NCBI GenBank assembly: GCA_001599815.1
Contig: BCIA01000004.1
Location: forward strand, 2,322,047-2,386,046
Length of the DNA stretch: 64,000 nucleotides
Source: Furcasterigmium furcatum
Taxonomy: Eukaryota > Ascomycota > Sordariomycetes > Glomerellales > Plectosphaerellaceae
Reading direction: 5' to 3'
Numbering within the stretch: position 1 is the first letter of the stretch; every line of letters begins with the position of its first letter. Below the pieces are notes generated by a model. The model was not told the DNA's origin, did not search any database, and was given only the letters and a program-made list of their open reading frames with translations. The position numbers and the translations under genes are program-made. Shown here piece by piece: positions 34,701 through 46,553 of this stretch.

Positions 34701-35709
34701 CTACCCCAAAGTCGTCTCTATTAGACCATCAAAGGCTTTGGCGCGTTCTCCCCATTCTCTACCCTTGTTAGCTTATTTGAATTGACTCGGTCGCTGTCGT
34801 CAACTCGGCTTACCTCCAGCTCCCGTCGTACAGCTTAGGTTCATTATTCAAGGTTCCATCTGCAGTTATAGAGATCGCGACTTGAATCGCAGCTGCTGTG
34901 ATGCCTGAGCCGCAAGTGGTGATCAGCTGCTTTTTCCGATCAACACCCTTTTCATGCAAGACGCCTCTCAGTCGCTCCACAGGGAGAAAGGCCCGAGAGA
35001 CGGGGTCAAGTATGTCGTCGAGGAGAATATTGGTGGAAAACGGCATGTGGCCAGTCGCCAATTCAGGACGTAGCTCTGGTGCCTTCCCGCTCCACCGGTC
35101 GTAGGCTCGGGAATCGAGAATCTGTATCTCCTCGGTGGTGGTCGTCTGATTTTGTTGGATCATAAGCCGTAGATTTTCGAAGTCGACGACTAGGTCATGG
35201 TTTAGTGTCGGCTTGGTGTATGGGCGAGGTACCACGACCGCTGCCGGGCCGGATTCGGTAGGGTACCCAAGTGTGACCCATAGACGGAAGTTGTTGAGGA
35301 TGTGAACCCTCGCGTGGCCGAAGACTTTCAAAGCCCAGGCCACCCTGGGGGCACTGAATATACCGAGCTCCTCCGTGTCGTAGACGACCACGACGGCCTC
35401 CTTCGTGACTCCGAGGGCGCCCATGGCGTCAGCGAAATCCGAGGCAGAAGGTAACATATGGGGGAGGGTGGTTTCCGTGTCAGAAACAAGATCGAGATCG
35501 AAGAAGCGAGATCCAGGAATCCGACGGCTGTGGAAACAATGGCTGCCCTGCCTCTTGTCTGTAGAGAGGAACCAAGCTGCGCAGAGGATCACAAGCGGCG
35601 GTCGGAAATGACCAGCATGAGACCTTTTGGGCCCCACGAGGGCTGCCCATAGTTCTGCTGGAGATACCAAGAGGGTGGAAAATATCTCTTGGCTGAATGT
35701 CTTAGTCAT
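34701..35709 (-). CDS. Rhodanese / 3-mercaptopyruvate sulfurtransferase
   Basis: Two exons (34814-35709 and 34701-34758, minus strand) give 317 aa, the usual two-rhodanese length. Domain 1 includes HSRRIPGSRFFDLDLVSDTE and VVVVYDTEELGIFSAPRVAW. Domain 2 includes ILDSRAYDRWSGKAPELRPE, GHMPFSTNILLDDIL and the active-site loop ITTCGSGITAA with Cys266. The CGSGIT loop is of mercaptopyruvate-sulfurtransferase type. The second exon restores the family ending YDGSWREWGERA; without that splice the protein would stop at SWR. The enzyme transfers sulfane sulfur to thiol or cyanide acceptors and is cytosolic or mitochondrial. The open frame extends upstream but begins with TTG, so the ATG at 35709 is used. 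Next to dioxygenases it may serve sulfur metabolism. Confidence 0.88.
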
Positions 35710-36120
35710 GATGGTAGGAGAAGCTATAGACTGAGGGAACCGAGGAGAGATGTCAAGTCGGGTTGGAAAATGGGGGTTGGAGGCCAAACTTCCGTTGTCT
35801 TCAATGGATCAAAAACTCGCTACCCGCTGGACGTCTCGGAGTTGCTCTATCGCCGCTACCAAATAGCGTGCTCCAGCCGTCCAAATCCCCCGAACCTCCA
35901 CCCCAACGCGATTCGCCAGAAGAGACGATGGCGACGATACGAGACGACAACCAGGCGGGACACATCACGCCATACCGATGAAGAAGTCTGCGACGCCTGA
36001 CAACTGTCTTGCGTGCTGGAGATGCTTGGTTGTCTTTATAGGGGCATCGTTGTAGCTTGACTGTGATTGCCTGAGTAGATCCGTCTGAGCTATCGCACGA
36101 AGGCAGACCTCACCTGCGCC
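35710..36120. promoter_or_regulatory. Divergent promoter, rhodanese / dioxygenase B
   Basis: About 410 bp separate the two start codons. No clear TATA box. Sharing of control elements is possible but unproven. Confidence 0.4.
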
Positions 36121-37590
36121 ATGTCCGTCTTCCAAGTCCCGCCTGCCATTGAGCACGAGGGTAATGCCGGGAGCCAGGAGCTCCTCAGCAAGTTTCAACC
36201 GCCAAGTCCGACGAAAGAACCTCGTGAGTTACGCTATTGGAAACCAAACAAAGCTTAAAGTTGATTTCACCTCCAGTTGACTGGGCATCTCTGATTGAAT
36301 TGGATCTTTCCAAGTTTGCCGTGAGTCTCGGCTCACATCAACGAGCTGTCCCATACTAATAGTTGAGCTCAGCAAGGCCCGGAGGAAAGAAAAGATCTGG
36401 CTGGAAAGCTGTTAGAAAGCTTTCACACCACCGGCTTCCTTCTCATCGTCAATCATGGTGTCACCGATAATCTGGTTCGTTCTTGACGGCGCTTTAATAC
36501 CAAGAAGCTTAGCTAAAGGCTCAACAGGTACAGCGGCATCTAGACATTGCCAACACGCTTCTCAACACCTCGCGCAGCGAAAAGCTGGCGCACGAGATTC
36601 CTCAGAATGGGTCTGCCGATGGCCGATACAGCGGGTTTGCTCCCCAGTCGTACCGCTCGTCAACGATTTACGAGAATAATGTCGAGGTACGTGACGAAAC
36701 AACTTAGAACAAGGCTCCTGATATCCGCGGTACATGCTGACAGATTCTTCCATTAGCATTACAACTTTTCTCGCTTCAACTCGGAGGTTGGCGACGAGCA
36801 AAGCCGCCAATTTCCTCCCACGCTTACTCCATTCATCGAGGAAGTCGAGATGATTTCAAAGTACATCCACAAGGTATTAGCACGAAAGCTCTTTATCCTC
36901 ATTGCCATCGCTCTCGAGGTTGATGAGCATACATTTTCCAACATGCACACCTACGAAGCGAGATCAGACTCGTTCATGCGCTACATGCAGTACACTCCCC
37001 GGGTTCCAGAGGAGAACAGCAGCAGTCAGGATCTGTACCTGCCTGGGCATGCTGATTGGGGCAGCCTCACTTTTCTCTTCAACCAGCCAATCTCGGCGCT
37101 GCAGATCAGGGACCAAGACGACCATTGGAGATGGGTGAGATACGTCCCCGGCTCCATTGTCGTCAACGTCGGCATCGCCCTTAGTGCCCTGACCGGTGGC
37201 TATCTAAAACCGACCATTCACCGGGTTGTGAAACCTCCGAGAGACCAGGCTCAATACACTAGAGTTTCGTTGCTCTACTTCATCAGGTTTGTTCACTGCT
37301 ACCTAGGATGTTTTCTTGCGAGACACACACGCACCCCTCCATGGCTAACACTCGTGTTTCAGGCCATACGACACTCATTCTCTGGAAATGATTCCGTCTC
37401 CCGTGCTGGAAAAAGCTGGCTGTGAAAGCACCTTGTCTCTGACAATGGGGTATGATTGCCATGATTTGCTTGTCGGCCACCTTGCTGACGGACTCTCAGA
37501 GAATATGCGCGGAAGGGAAAGACTGGGGCATTTCGCGTCAACTACGATGACGATAAGCCGGGTGCGCAGACCAGGATGTTCAAGAAGTAG
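36121..37590 (+). CDS. 2-oxoglutarate/Fe(II) dioxygenase, isopenicillin-N-synthase-like (copy B)
   Basis: Seven exons (36121-36223, 36277-36320, 36373-36474, 36528-36686, 36757-37286, 37363-37449, 37500-37590) give 371 aa. DIOX_N: SFHTTGFLLIVNHGVTDNL. Iron ligands are H234 and D236 (LPGHADWGSLTFLF) and H291 (KPTIHRVVKPP). Arg305-Val-Ser307 is the 2OG-binding RxS, followed by LLYFIRPYD. The C-terminus ends ARKGKTGAFRVNYDDDKPG. Complete catalytic set, so probably active; substrate unknown. It resembles copy A (25143-26415) throughout (HADWGSLTFLF against HTDFGSLTLLW). Intron 3 begins GTTCGT, as in permease 2. Its stop lies 122 bp from the stop of the convergent Zn2Cys6 gene. Confidence 0.87.
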
Positions 37591-37712
37591 CGGGCAGGCA
37601 GTTGCAATCTCCAATGCTTCTTTTGTAGTGTGCACGCACGTACCTTTCCGTCACGCAATCCCACGATGGTCTCGAGACCAGGACGTCTCCTCTTGTATCG
37701 CGCAATCTATCA

Positions 37713-39934
37713 TCACCACAAACAAAACTCATTCTCTCCGTCCTCCTCGTTGAATGCACCGGTCTCCATGACGCTCAAGAGCTGTTCCACACTCATGGAG
37801 TCATCCATGCCCGCGTCGACATTACCAACCACATTCCTAACCGCATCCATCGTGAGCCTGAGGCCGGTCGCCTCCTGAGCTTTCATTACTCTTTTCAAAG
37901 CGGTCTTGAGGGCCGACTTTCTCATGTGTGACAAGACCCAGTCTAGATGAATGAAATCTTCCGTCTCAATGCCGACCATAAACAACGGCCACTGCAGCCG
38001 CTCGTACGGGTGCGATACGGACAGAGAAAATACAGACTGCGCGATGGCCAGGATTGCCGAGAGGCTGGACTGCATTAAGGGAGGGATTGTGGGATCTCGC
38101 ACGAATGGGGTGTTTTTGGGCAAGCTGGAGCGATGGAAATAAATCCGGGTCGCGTGGAAGCGGGCGACCGTCAGATCCATGTTCATGCGCGCGGGGCCGC
38201 GCGTTATGGACATTCTCGAGGATAGCTGGAATACTGATCCGTAGGTCTGCGGCGTGTCAGCCGGCCGAGCGGGTGAGCATGAAGACGGCGAACTTACTCG
38301 TTCAATGTGCTGGATTTGACTCCTGATGTCGTCCGCCGCCCGGGCACCGGGGGCCAGCGAGTACTCATTGACATTCTGCATGAGTGCAAACACATGGTAG
38401 AGGCAATCAGTCGTCGTCGAGTTCTGTAGGTCGTCCATCAGTTCGGAGTCGGGGTATCTGCAGCATATTCGTCAGCTTGGACTTGCGCGGTTCTTTCCGG
38501 GCGTCTTTCAATACGAAACAAGAGACGGCCGTTTCGGAAGCAGACAACGTACTTGGAGCCCCAAGCCTCGCTGATAACCCCCTGTGAGGAATAGCCGAGC
38601 TCTCGCAGTCGTCCCACGCTGGCTCTTATGCGTGATGCCAGGCTACCTCCACAGCCGTGGAAGCACATCTGAACATCCTTGAAGAAGTTCCAGCGCAGAA
38701 GCGTGACAGCCAACTCCCTCATGCCGGACCGGTTCTCGGGCGACGATAGAGGCGGAAATGGCTGGCCAGATTCGCGGCTTCTGTTCACCAAAGTCTCTTC
38801 GAGCTCGTATCTCCCCACGTACTGAGCGATGATTCTACTCAACGACTGAATCCTGCGGCGGTCGGCCTTGTTCCGCCTAGATAGGTAGATGAACGAGAGA
38901 AACGCGGATGCGAGGATGCTCAGGTGCTCTGCTAACACGCCGTCCAACATGCGAATAGACTGGCCAAATAGCCGACAGCCAATCTCAAAGTGCGATTCGG
39001 CCCGTTGACGGAGCTCTGAGTCCCTTGGGGAGCTGCGCCGGTACAGCTCGTTGAGCGACGCGGCTAGAAGAAACCTCATGACCGGCGCCTTCTCGTATCC
39101 CAGGCGTAACAGGAGGGCATTCGCGGACCAGGGGAAACGCTTAATGATATGCACCCCGGTGAATTCTGTTGAGTAGTAGTCGATGGCACGTCGGTCCAGG
39201 CTGCTCAGCACAACGCCGTCAGGCATGGCGCCAGACCCGGATATCTGAAAAGAAGGGGAAAGTGGGCTGCAAGCACGCTGCATCGCCATGTCGTTCGCGG
39301 TGAAGTCGGGCCAGAGACTCCCCTCATCTCTCTGCAGACCAGAGTCCACTGGTTCGACGAAATGTGAAGCTGATCGTGGAGGACCAACAACTTCGGCGGC
39401 CTCGAGTTGCATAGCAGCTCTCGCGTCACTCATATCCAAGTCCAGATCCAGATCCAGATCCAGATCAAAGCTGTCCACGAGGTCGATACCCTCGAACGGA
39501 TGATTCAGGTCATCTGAATCGTCACTCTCGGCTTCCGGGTACGGCGGCTTATCCCTCCCAGGGTTCCCGCTCGACTGCGACTCGGCGCGTGCTGGGAGGA
39601 TCGAGGCCGGTACCCAGGTGCCGGTCGTGCGTGTCTTCAGCGGTCCGAAGCCCCGGCGACGCTCTCTGAGAGGGGTTCTAGGCTGCGCCCAGACACAGGT
39701 CATCGAGAGTCTGCTGCACCGCTTACATACAGGTTTGGATTCGTCGCATTTAACGCGCCCTGACCTACACGTTGCACAACCTACGCCGTGAATGGATTAG
39801 AATCGTTGCCCGCGTGCTCAAAAGGCTGGATGCATCGAACCGTTCTTTGACCGACCGTATGTCTTTCGCCTCGGAGTGGTCTCTTTTGTCGTCAGGCTCA
39901 GCTGATCCGTTTCTGTGGAAGCTGGCGTCGCCAT
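37713..39934 (-). CDS. Zn2Cys6 transcription factor with acidic (LD)n repeat
   Basis: Four exons (39856-39934, 38553-39780, 38298-38457, 37713-38246, minus strand) give 666 aa. The zinc cluster spans the first intron: CATCRSGRVKCDESKPVCKR followed by CSRLSMTC, a perfect C-x2-C-x6-C-x6-C-x2-C-x6-C. A run of alternating Leu-Asp encoded by a GATCCA-type hexanucleotide repeat lies near residues 108-118 and could work as an acidic activation patch. A Fungal_trans-like regulatory domain follows (ALLLRLGYEKAPVMRFLLAA). It lies between dioxygenase B (convergent) and permease 3 (divergent, 916 bp), so it is a good candidate regulator of the 36-45 kb group. The first 26 residues come from a short exon placed by the RRKTYGCATC junction. 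Confidence 0.85.
39441..39475. repeat. GATCCA hexanucleotide tandem repeat inside coding sequence
   Basis: About five copies of a 6-bp unit (AGATCC on the plus strand, some imperfect) within exon 2 of the zinc-cluster gene. Each unit codes for Leu-Asp on the minus strand, so copy-number changes would keep the frame. Confidence 0.7.
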
Positions 39935-40850
39935 CTTACACGAGCAGTACGGTGATGAATCAGGCGATCTCACTTGGTCGGTAGACAAATTCTGTTGCAG
40001 CGTCGCTTCTTGTACGAGCGAGCAGTAAGCAAATGGTGAGTGGCCGACTCAGAAACAGATCGGCCTCGATGCGCCTTGCAGGCGGCAGCACGTCATATTG
40101 CACAATCCCGGGGGTATGTATGCCTGGCTTCCCCCACAGACAGATTGCTGTTCACACAACTTCAGTTGAAGCTAGCTGTCTCTGGACAGCCGCGAAAGGC
40201 TTGAATGACAGCGAAGCGTTCCCACGGAGGAGCAACAGATTTCGGGAGCCATCAAAAATCGCCAACCTTCTGAACACTTCTCCAGGCAGGCCGAAAGGAG
40301 GACCATAATCTGCGAGGCCGTCACTCCAAAGGCGGCGGGGTGAACTCGCAAATTATCGACGCGGTTTCGTCGCTTAGCCGGGGTGTGCCCAAGCTGTGGA
40401 GCGCACCGCCGTCTATTCTCACCAATGAAGCCGGGCCATATAATCAGGCCTCGGATATCGCACCCGGCTCTCACGCCATAGTGCCTTTGAACCAATTTTC
40501 TCCAGGGCTAGCTGACTTCGGAGATCCGGCCCTGAGCTCGTCATCTGGCACAAGTCCCTACGGTGCTGGCGAAAGTTTTCGCGACACGGGTTTGCCTATC
40601 TCCATCCTTATCCACATGCTTCCTATGGGCCACAACAGACGAAGGGAGAGGGCGTGATATGATCGTGGTGGCGACACGATCTGGGTCCCAGGACAATAGA
40701 ATCGAATCCACAATGGCGAGCTTCATGAGATCCCATAGCATGGTATGTATTATTTCCACTGTATAAAGCCGGGCATGGCTGCAACAAGTGCGTTTATCTG
40801 AACACATCGTTGAGTAGACGATCTTCACCCTCTTCAAACCTCCGGAAAAC
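39935..40850. promoter_or_regulatory. Divergent promoter region, Zn2Cys6 regulator / permease 3
   Basis: About 916 bp between divergent start codons. No coding frame supported and no clear TATA box. Confidence 0.4.
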
Positions 40851-42799
40851 ATGGCTGATATTATCAAGTCAAACTCGGATGACGAGACTCCAAAGAGCCC
40901 CCAGAATGTGACGGCATTGGTTTCCCCCAAATCGGACGATGTTCAGGCACAGGAGGCGTATCGCGCCGAATTCCTCGGCAGCTTTACGGCAGATGAAGAA
41001 AAGAAGATCATGCGCAAGGTTGACCTGCACATCGTCATCTTGGTTGGACTCATCTACTCCATCAAGCAGGTGAGTTGCGGACTTCATGCTTGTCCCTCTT
41101 TCACCCGCACGCCAATCTAACCGGGACAGATTGACACCAACAACACGGCTCTCGTCCGGGTTATGGCCGTCGGTAAACCAACAAACATCTTGAACCAGCT
41201 CAACATGACATCTGATCAGTATGCTTGGGTTCAGACAGCCTACTACGTACGTAGCACACAAGGGCCAGGCGGCAACGATGTTGAGGGTGGTGCACGAACC
41301 TCGGCTAACGTGTTGCCCTTAGATTCCCTACGTCCTCCTCGAGGCGCCAACCATCATGCTGTTCAAGAAGATGAGCCCGCGCTTGTTCCAGTCCAGAATT
41401 ATCATCACGTGGGGTATCATCTTGGCCTGCCATGCGGCGGTCCAGACCAAAGAGGCCCTGTACGCCTTGCGGGTTCTCCTCGGCATCGCAGAAGCAGGCA
41501 TGTTTCCGGCCATCATGACATTTTACACTTGTTGGTATCGCGGTGATGAGCTTGCAAGGCCCATGGTCTGGCTCCACAGCATTGACCAATTCTCCAACAT
41601 CATCGGGCAGCTCCTCGCTTTTGGCTTCTCGTATCTTGACGGCAGGCAGGGACTGAGTTCCTGGCAATGGTGAGGCGCGCCCTTTTGCCCGCTTCGGATG
41701 CAAACACTGACGAATGCGCAGGACATTCCTCCTTGAAGGCGTTGGCACAGTCTTCTTTGGCATCATAGTCTACCTCTATCATCCGGATTACCCTAGATCA
41801 CCGCGAACGTCTGCGTGGCTTACCCCAAGGGAGCAGGAGTTCGTAGAGCTCCGTCTGACAAAGAACGCTCCTCGACATTCAGACTCGCCCTTCTCGTGGA
41901 AGGAGACCATCGAAACGCTGAAAGACCGCCGGCTCTGGGCCTTCACATTCTTCCTTCTCAGCATGGCAACCACGTCTTATGGTCTCGGCTGGTTTATGGT
42001 CAGTGGGCCCAGGAGTTCTATTTAACCCCGATGATAGGACTGACCTGAAGCTGCCAGCCCACCATCGTCACGAACCTCGGGTTCGTTGGCACTCCGAGAA
42101 ACATTCTATTGCTGCTGGTGAGTGCCGAAGCGAGCCACTTGGGAGATACCGTCGACTGATTAAAAGCATAGCCTGGATCTTTCCTGTCTCTGTGCTTGTT
42201 GATCGTCATCTTCGTCGTCTACAGCCATGCATGGGTGGATCGGCCCCTTTTCTGCCTTGGCAGTGAGTAGCAAACGCATCATGTCCCAGTCACCCGACGC
42301 TGCTAACTAACTTCCCAGTCGTTCTATGTGAGCTTCTCAGCTTCATCATTTTCTTGGCTACCCGCCAGAGAGCCGCAATCTACGCGGCCTGCGTGCTGGG
42401 TACCATGTTCTCTCATGCGTGGGGAACGTCGTACTGGCCTTGTGAGTGTCCCCGCGCACATTCACCCAACTTTCGAGCTACTGACCTAGGCAACCAGGGC
42501 GATCGGCAAGCTTGAAAGGCACTACAGGCACAGCGCTTGCATTTGGCATCCAGAACTCCATTGGCCAGCTCGGCGGCATCATCGGCCCCCAGATCTTTCG
42601 CTCCAAATGGGCTGCCTCGGGGTACAAGGAGTCGTATGGCATCTGTGTCGGTGCTCTTGGCGCAGGCTTGATGTTCGGCTCACTTTGCTGGTATCTCACC
42701 TACGACCTTGAGAGGGAAACCCGCAGGATCAAGTTGGAAAGCAACAAGGCCAGGAAGGAGGGCAGGGTGCACATCGGCGAAAACATCTACGCTCCGTAA
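40851..42799 (+). CDS. MFS transporter, Dal5/allantoate-permease family (permease 3)
   Basis: Eight exons (40851-41069, 41130-41246, 41323-41669, 41722-41998, 42058-42117, 42172-42262, 42319-42441, 42498-42799) give 511 aa. Signatures: FTADEEKKIMRKVDLHIVIL, MTSDQYAWVQTAYYIPYVLL, LLGIAEAGMFPAIMTFYTCW, SWQWTFLLEGVGTVFFGI and a late ALAFGIQNSIGQLGGIIGPQ. The helix-1 motif, usually D-R-x-N, is D-T-N-N here, losing an Arg common in the family. Twelve membrane helices are expected. It is divergent from a Zn2Cys6 gene and convergent with a TauD-type dioxygenase. The Dal5 family includes the yeast sulfonate/sulfate-type carrier Soa1, so an organosulfur anion is one plausible cargo (inference). Confidence 0.86.
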
Positions 42800-43607
42800 C
42801 CTACTGGAGACAAGCTTTGTTTACCCCGGTCCCGGGTATCTAATTCGCCATTAGATATTCTCCCCGTTGGTGGAGACTCTGTTATGTCTCTTCTCAGTTG
42901 GTTGTTTTCGCATTTGGGGATGGCCCGGCTCAATTGCGGGCTGGGCTTGAGTCGGAACACACGATGTCGGTATGGTCCTTGGGCGGGAGGTGATTTTCAG
43001 AGCTGGAGAGCAGCTGAAACTTTTAGACCAGGGTTTTATTTATATTTTTGCGTCGTTGCCCGTTGAAATTTTTGTTATTCTCTTGTGTTACTTTCGGTAA
43101 AGCTTTGTATCTTAGAAGTCGCTTCACAACTTCGACGTACTTCTACCTGCTGGCCCGGGGTCCATCTAACTAGAGCTGGAACGATTCTCAGTAGTGTAAA
43201 TAAAGGTGAGCGCTTTTCCTTTTGGGAAGCAACGGTAGTGACATGCAACGTTCAACATGCAGGAGGCGTGCAAGTGCTGCTGCTACAAGTAGTCAATCAG
43301 GTGACTCAGAGAATCTTTGGTTGATCACAGGCAGGCTTCATACTCCTCCTTCTAACTAGGATTTACATGACCTTAAGTGGAGGGAATTGGTAGAAATCTT
43401 GTTCTTTTGCTCTACTTGTCCTAGAACTATGTACGGGAAGCGGCTGGCCGCCTAAATGTTGCGAAGTCTTGCTTGACATTGACTATTAATGAACAAGATG
43501 CGCTGGGGTAGCCCTTTTGAAATGACCATTCCCATGAAACTTATCTTCGTTTCTACATAAAAAGTACTGTTATATGTTCCAGTAAGCACAATGCTCAAGA
43601 TGAAGTC
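42800..43607. other. Intergenic between convergent genes, T-rich
   Basis: About 800 bp with T-rich runs near 43025-43085, consistent with 3' UTRs. No gene recognised. Confidence 0.45.
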
Positions 43608-45248
43608 TCATGCTACCTGTCGATACAAGGCCTCATGGCGAGAAATAGAGTTTGGGTCGAAATAGGGTTTCGATCCGACGGAAACAACCCGGTTGCCTTG
43701 GCGTTTGCCATAGTAGTCGCTAGAGAAGGACAATTAGCACTGGAGAACGAGGCCGGGGTCCGGTAGAATCGCTTACTAGGTGGCTGTATGAAAGGCAGAG
43801 CGGCTATAAGGAGGGCAGGGTGTTAGTGACTAGACGGGCAAAAGCGTCGCTGATGAGATACTCACTTGTCCCAAATAGCAACATCATTGAGCCTCCACTT
43901 GAAGCGGACTTGAAGGTCATGGTTGGATCCGATCAGCTCGAGAACTACCTGCTAGTTAGAAAAACAATATAGCTCGTTTGACCGAGTCTTTAGAGTGGGA
44001 CGACAGACAGTAGGCTTTGAGGATTTCGTTCTCGCGCTCGGTGACGTTGTCAAAGCCCCCATCGCGGATTTGTGAGCCACTGGCAAACAGAGACTTCCAG
44101 CTAGGCAGAAGATTAGCGACAAGTCCGGTGTCGACGAGCGGTGGATATTGAAGGGGGAATTACCCGGTCACCGGATTGGTGCGCACAACGGGACTGTTGT
44201 TCGTTATTTAGTCTTTGAATTCGTATGAGGGTTGGGAGCGGGGAAAACCAACTGGGACGCCCTGAAGTCTGTGCCAGAGTTCTCTGGGGCTCCTCGATTC
44301 TCCTCAATGAGTTCCAAACCATGCTTCTCAACAAGCATTCTGAAGTAGGGCTAAATAAGTACACATTAGCCCTCGAATGAGGAGCAAGGCTGGGATAAGA
44401 GCAGACCTGTGCGTGCGTGGCAGTCAGTGTCTCCGCGAACTTTTGCCAGGCGGGAGACAAGCGATCGTAGGCTTCGTATCCCGATGCCCAGAGGGTGTCG
44501 CCACCGGCGCCCTCCTCAGGCAAAGTGTTGATCTTCAGCATGGTGTAATCCGAAGGCACCGGCTCAAATGAGATGCTGTAGCTTGTCAGCGGGCGCGCGA
44601 GCCAGGTTCCAAAAGCGACGCACTCAGCATGCCATCCATGGCTGGCAATCTTCTTCGAATTCACGGTGAACATTCCGTTATAGTATTTCTTGTTTTGCTG
44701 TGGTTTGTCAGCCGTGTAGCAAACACGGCCTCTGTAATGAGAGTCATCTTACCTCGGACGAGATAACAGAGATTTCATCATCCCGGTTGCCAGACTCGTC
44801 CACCGCGACACCACGCTTGCTGTTGTTGACGGCATGCCTGTGCAGCTACAGGAATGACGCAGGTCAGCAGGTTACATCTCGACGACACAAGGCAAGCTGG
44901 CATACCTTTGACGTCTCAGGCTTGCCAGTGAGCAGACCAAGCTTCTGGCCGAGAATCTTTTGCTCCTCGACGGTGATGTCCTGCGCTCGGAAAAATACCA
45001 CACCTCGCTCCGCAACTAGGAATCCAACATGGGTAAGATTAAGAGATCTCAAGGCGGTATGGATTAAGCATACCCGTAATCCCGAGGTCACGTATCTTCG
45101 CATCATCCTTCAAGATTTCACTGAGTTGGGCCTCGGGGAATTCCCTGCCGATGACAGGGGTGACATCAAAAGACGCGTACTCATCAAGGCTGCCACTATA
45201 CTTAAGCGGCTGGTTGATGAGCTTTGATGGGTCGTAAGGCTGCGTCAT
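43608..45248 (-). CDS. TauD/TfdA-family 2-oxoglutarate dioxygenase (sulfonate dioxygenase-like)
   Basis: Eleven exons on the minus strand (45074-45248, 44906-45015, 44753-44845, 44624-44697, 44407-44575, 44253-44350, 44164-44193, 44009-44100, 43866-43944, 43777-43803, 43608-43719) give 352 aa. The iron-binding HxD is formed only after splicing: WHA|D (H149, D151) followed by ISFEPVPSDYTMLKINTLPE. The distal His is H312 (NRSAFHTAT) and the 2OG Arg is R326 (GNRVVSVG). Other family landmarks are GDTLWASGYEAYDRLSP, HPVVRTNPVTGWKSLF and NHDLQVRFKW. Exons 7 and 10 are only 30 and 27 nt. Fungal relatives such as Jlp1 release sulfite from sulfonates or sulfate esters. A TATA box lies 105 bp upstream. 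Confidence 0.87.
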
Positions 45249-45351
45249 ATTGATAAGATGTGTTGGTGAAGAAGGCAATTTCCACGGCGTGTATCTGTAT
45301 GTTGAAAGCTTGACCGAGCGGGCTAGTACTTAGGAAGGTGTTCTCCGAAGT

Positions 45352-45357
45352 CTTATA
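45352..45357 (-). promoter_or_regulatory. TATA box of the TauD-type gene
   Basis: Minus-strand TATAAG about 105 bp upstream of the ATG at 45248. Confidence 0.45.
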
Positions 45358-45370
45358 ATGCGGCGTCATC

Positions 45371-45391
45371 GAGACTCTCATATCGAGTCTC
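45371..45391. repeat. 7-bp inverted repeat just upstream of the TATA box
   Basis: GAGACTC (45371-45377) and GAGTCTC (45385-45391) flank a 7-nt spacer. Placed upstream of the TauD promoter, it could be a dimeric regulator site, but it may be chance. Confidence 0.35.
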
Positions 45392-46357
45392 TTGAAGACG
45401 AATTGCGTTATCTTTCTTCTTCATGGTATGATCGCGAAAACCCGCAAACCAGGTAAAAGGGTATCGGAAGTACAGATTTGCTCAAGACGCCCCTAAGCGA
45501 TGGGTGCCATCGTCTGTTCGAGCCAATTACTGGGCACTGTTTACTAGTAGTAGCCTTTCACGGCATCTGGAGCTCAGGCTCGCGACGCGGTTCCCATCAC
45601 GTCATCTCCAATTGAGTTAGGAATTAGACGACAATTAGGCTCCTCGCCAATGCTCTGAGTAGGCACCCTACCAGCGCCCTGTGGACCCAACAGCGAAGCA
45701 AGGAGCTGTGTGTCGACCTCCACCAGCTGTACCTCGAATAGGAACTTTCTTCTCTCGACGCCCACGCTCAAGAAAGCATGTGTATGTGAGCTGTGAGAGA
45801 GGATCAGACATGGATGCCATGTGGAGTCGTGCCATTCTTCAGCCATGATTTCACGAGACACCCGCAATAGGTAGTAGCCACCGTATGAGAGCTGTGGGAA
45901 AGCCCCCGCATGTTTGCGGCTCTCTTGGCTTCTGGCGATCAATTTTTATTTATATTTGGAGAGCGCACATGCGGTGGTGGCCTTGAGGGGCCGAAGTGGC
46001 TTGCACAGCGCATCGTGCCCCTTTGCGGCTGATGCCTTCTCCCCAACCTCCCTCAAGAGCTGGTTCGCCCATCGAATCCTAAGGACGTTCGTCTTCCGAT
46101 CCCCAGAAGGCCGCCGCCTGTCGTGCGTCCTCTGCCTCCACCACGTCCGTTCCACAGCACGATGGCGCGCCTCGCCTTCCATAGTGCGAGGGACCTCGGG
46201 CTTCTCCCTCTCGCATCTCTCTTCCTCGCGGGAGCATGCTCATGCTCATCGGCATCAACGCGATCCACCAACCGAAGAACCTACACACCGACGGCGGCGG
46301 TAACATTCGTGGCCCTACGTCTTCTCTCATCTATCCTCAAGGTGGGTTATAATACAG

Positions 46358-46378
46358 ACTTTAGTTAATTACTAAAGT
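46358..46378. repeat. 21-bp AT-rich palindrome
   Basis: ACTTTAGT and ACTAAAGT arms around a TAATT spacer, in a locally AT-rich stretch (about 46345-46430) that contrasts with its surroundings. It could be a decayed repeat or transposon edge; no further copy seen. Confidence 0.4.
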
Positions 46379-46553
46379 AGCTAGGTAAGGCCTCTAAGGT
46401 ATATTACATATCCGCAATAGATATGATCGGGAAGATCATTTCACACAACTTTGCATGGATGGCAGGTTGTCATAATATACCGTGGAGACTCGCTGATCGT
46501 CGATAATTCCAGCTGATGGCACTGGTCTCTCATGCCATGACTGCCGCCAGCCT

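Larger units (their letters stand above)
45249..46553. other. Intergenic with two small inverted repeats
   Basis: Holds a TATA box (45352), an inverted repeat (45371-45391) and an AT-rich palindrome (46358-46378). No supported coding frame. Confidence 0.45.
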
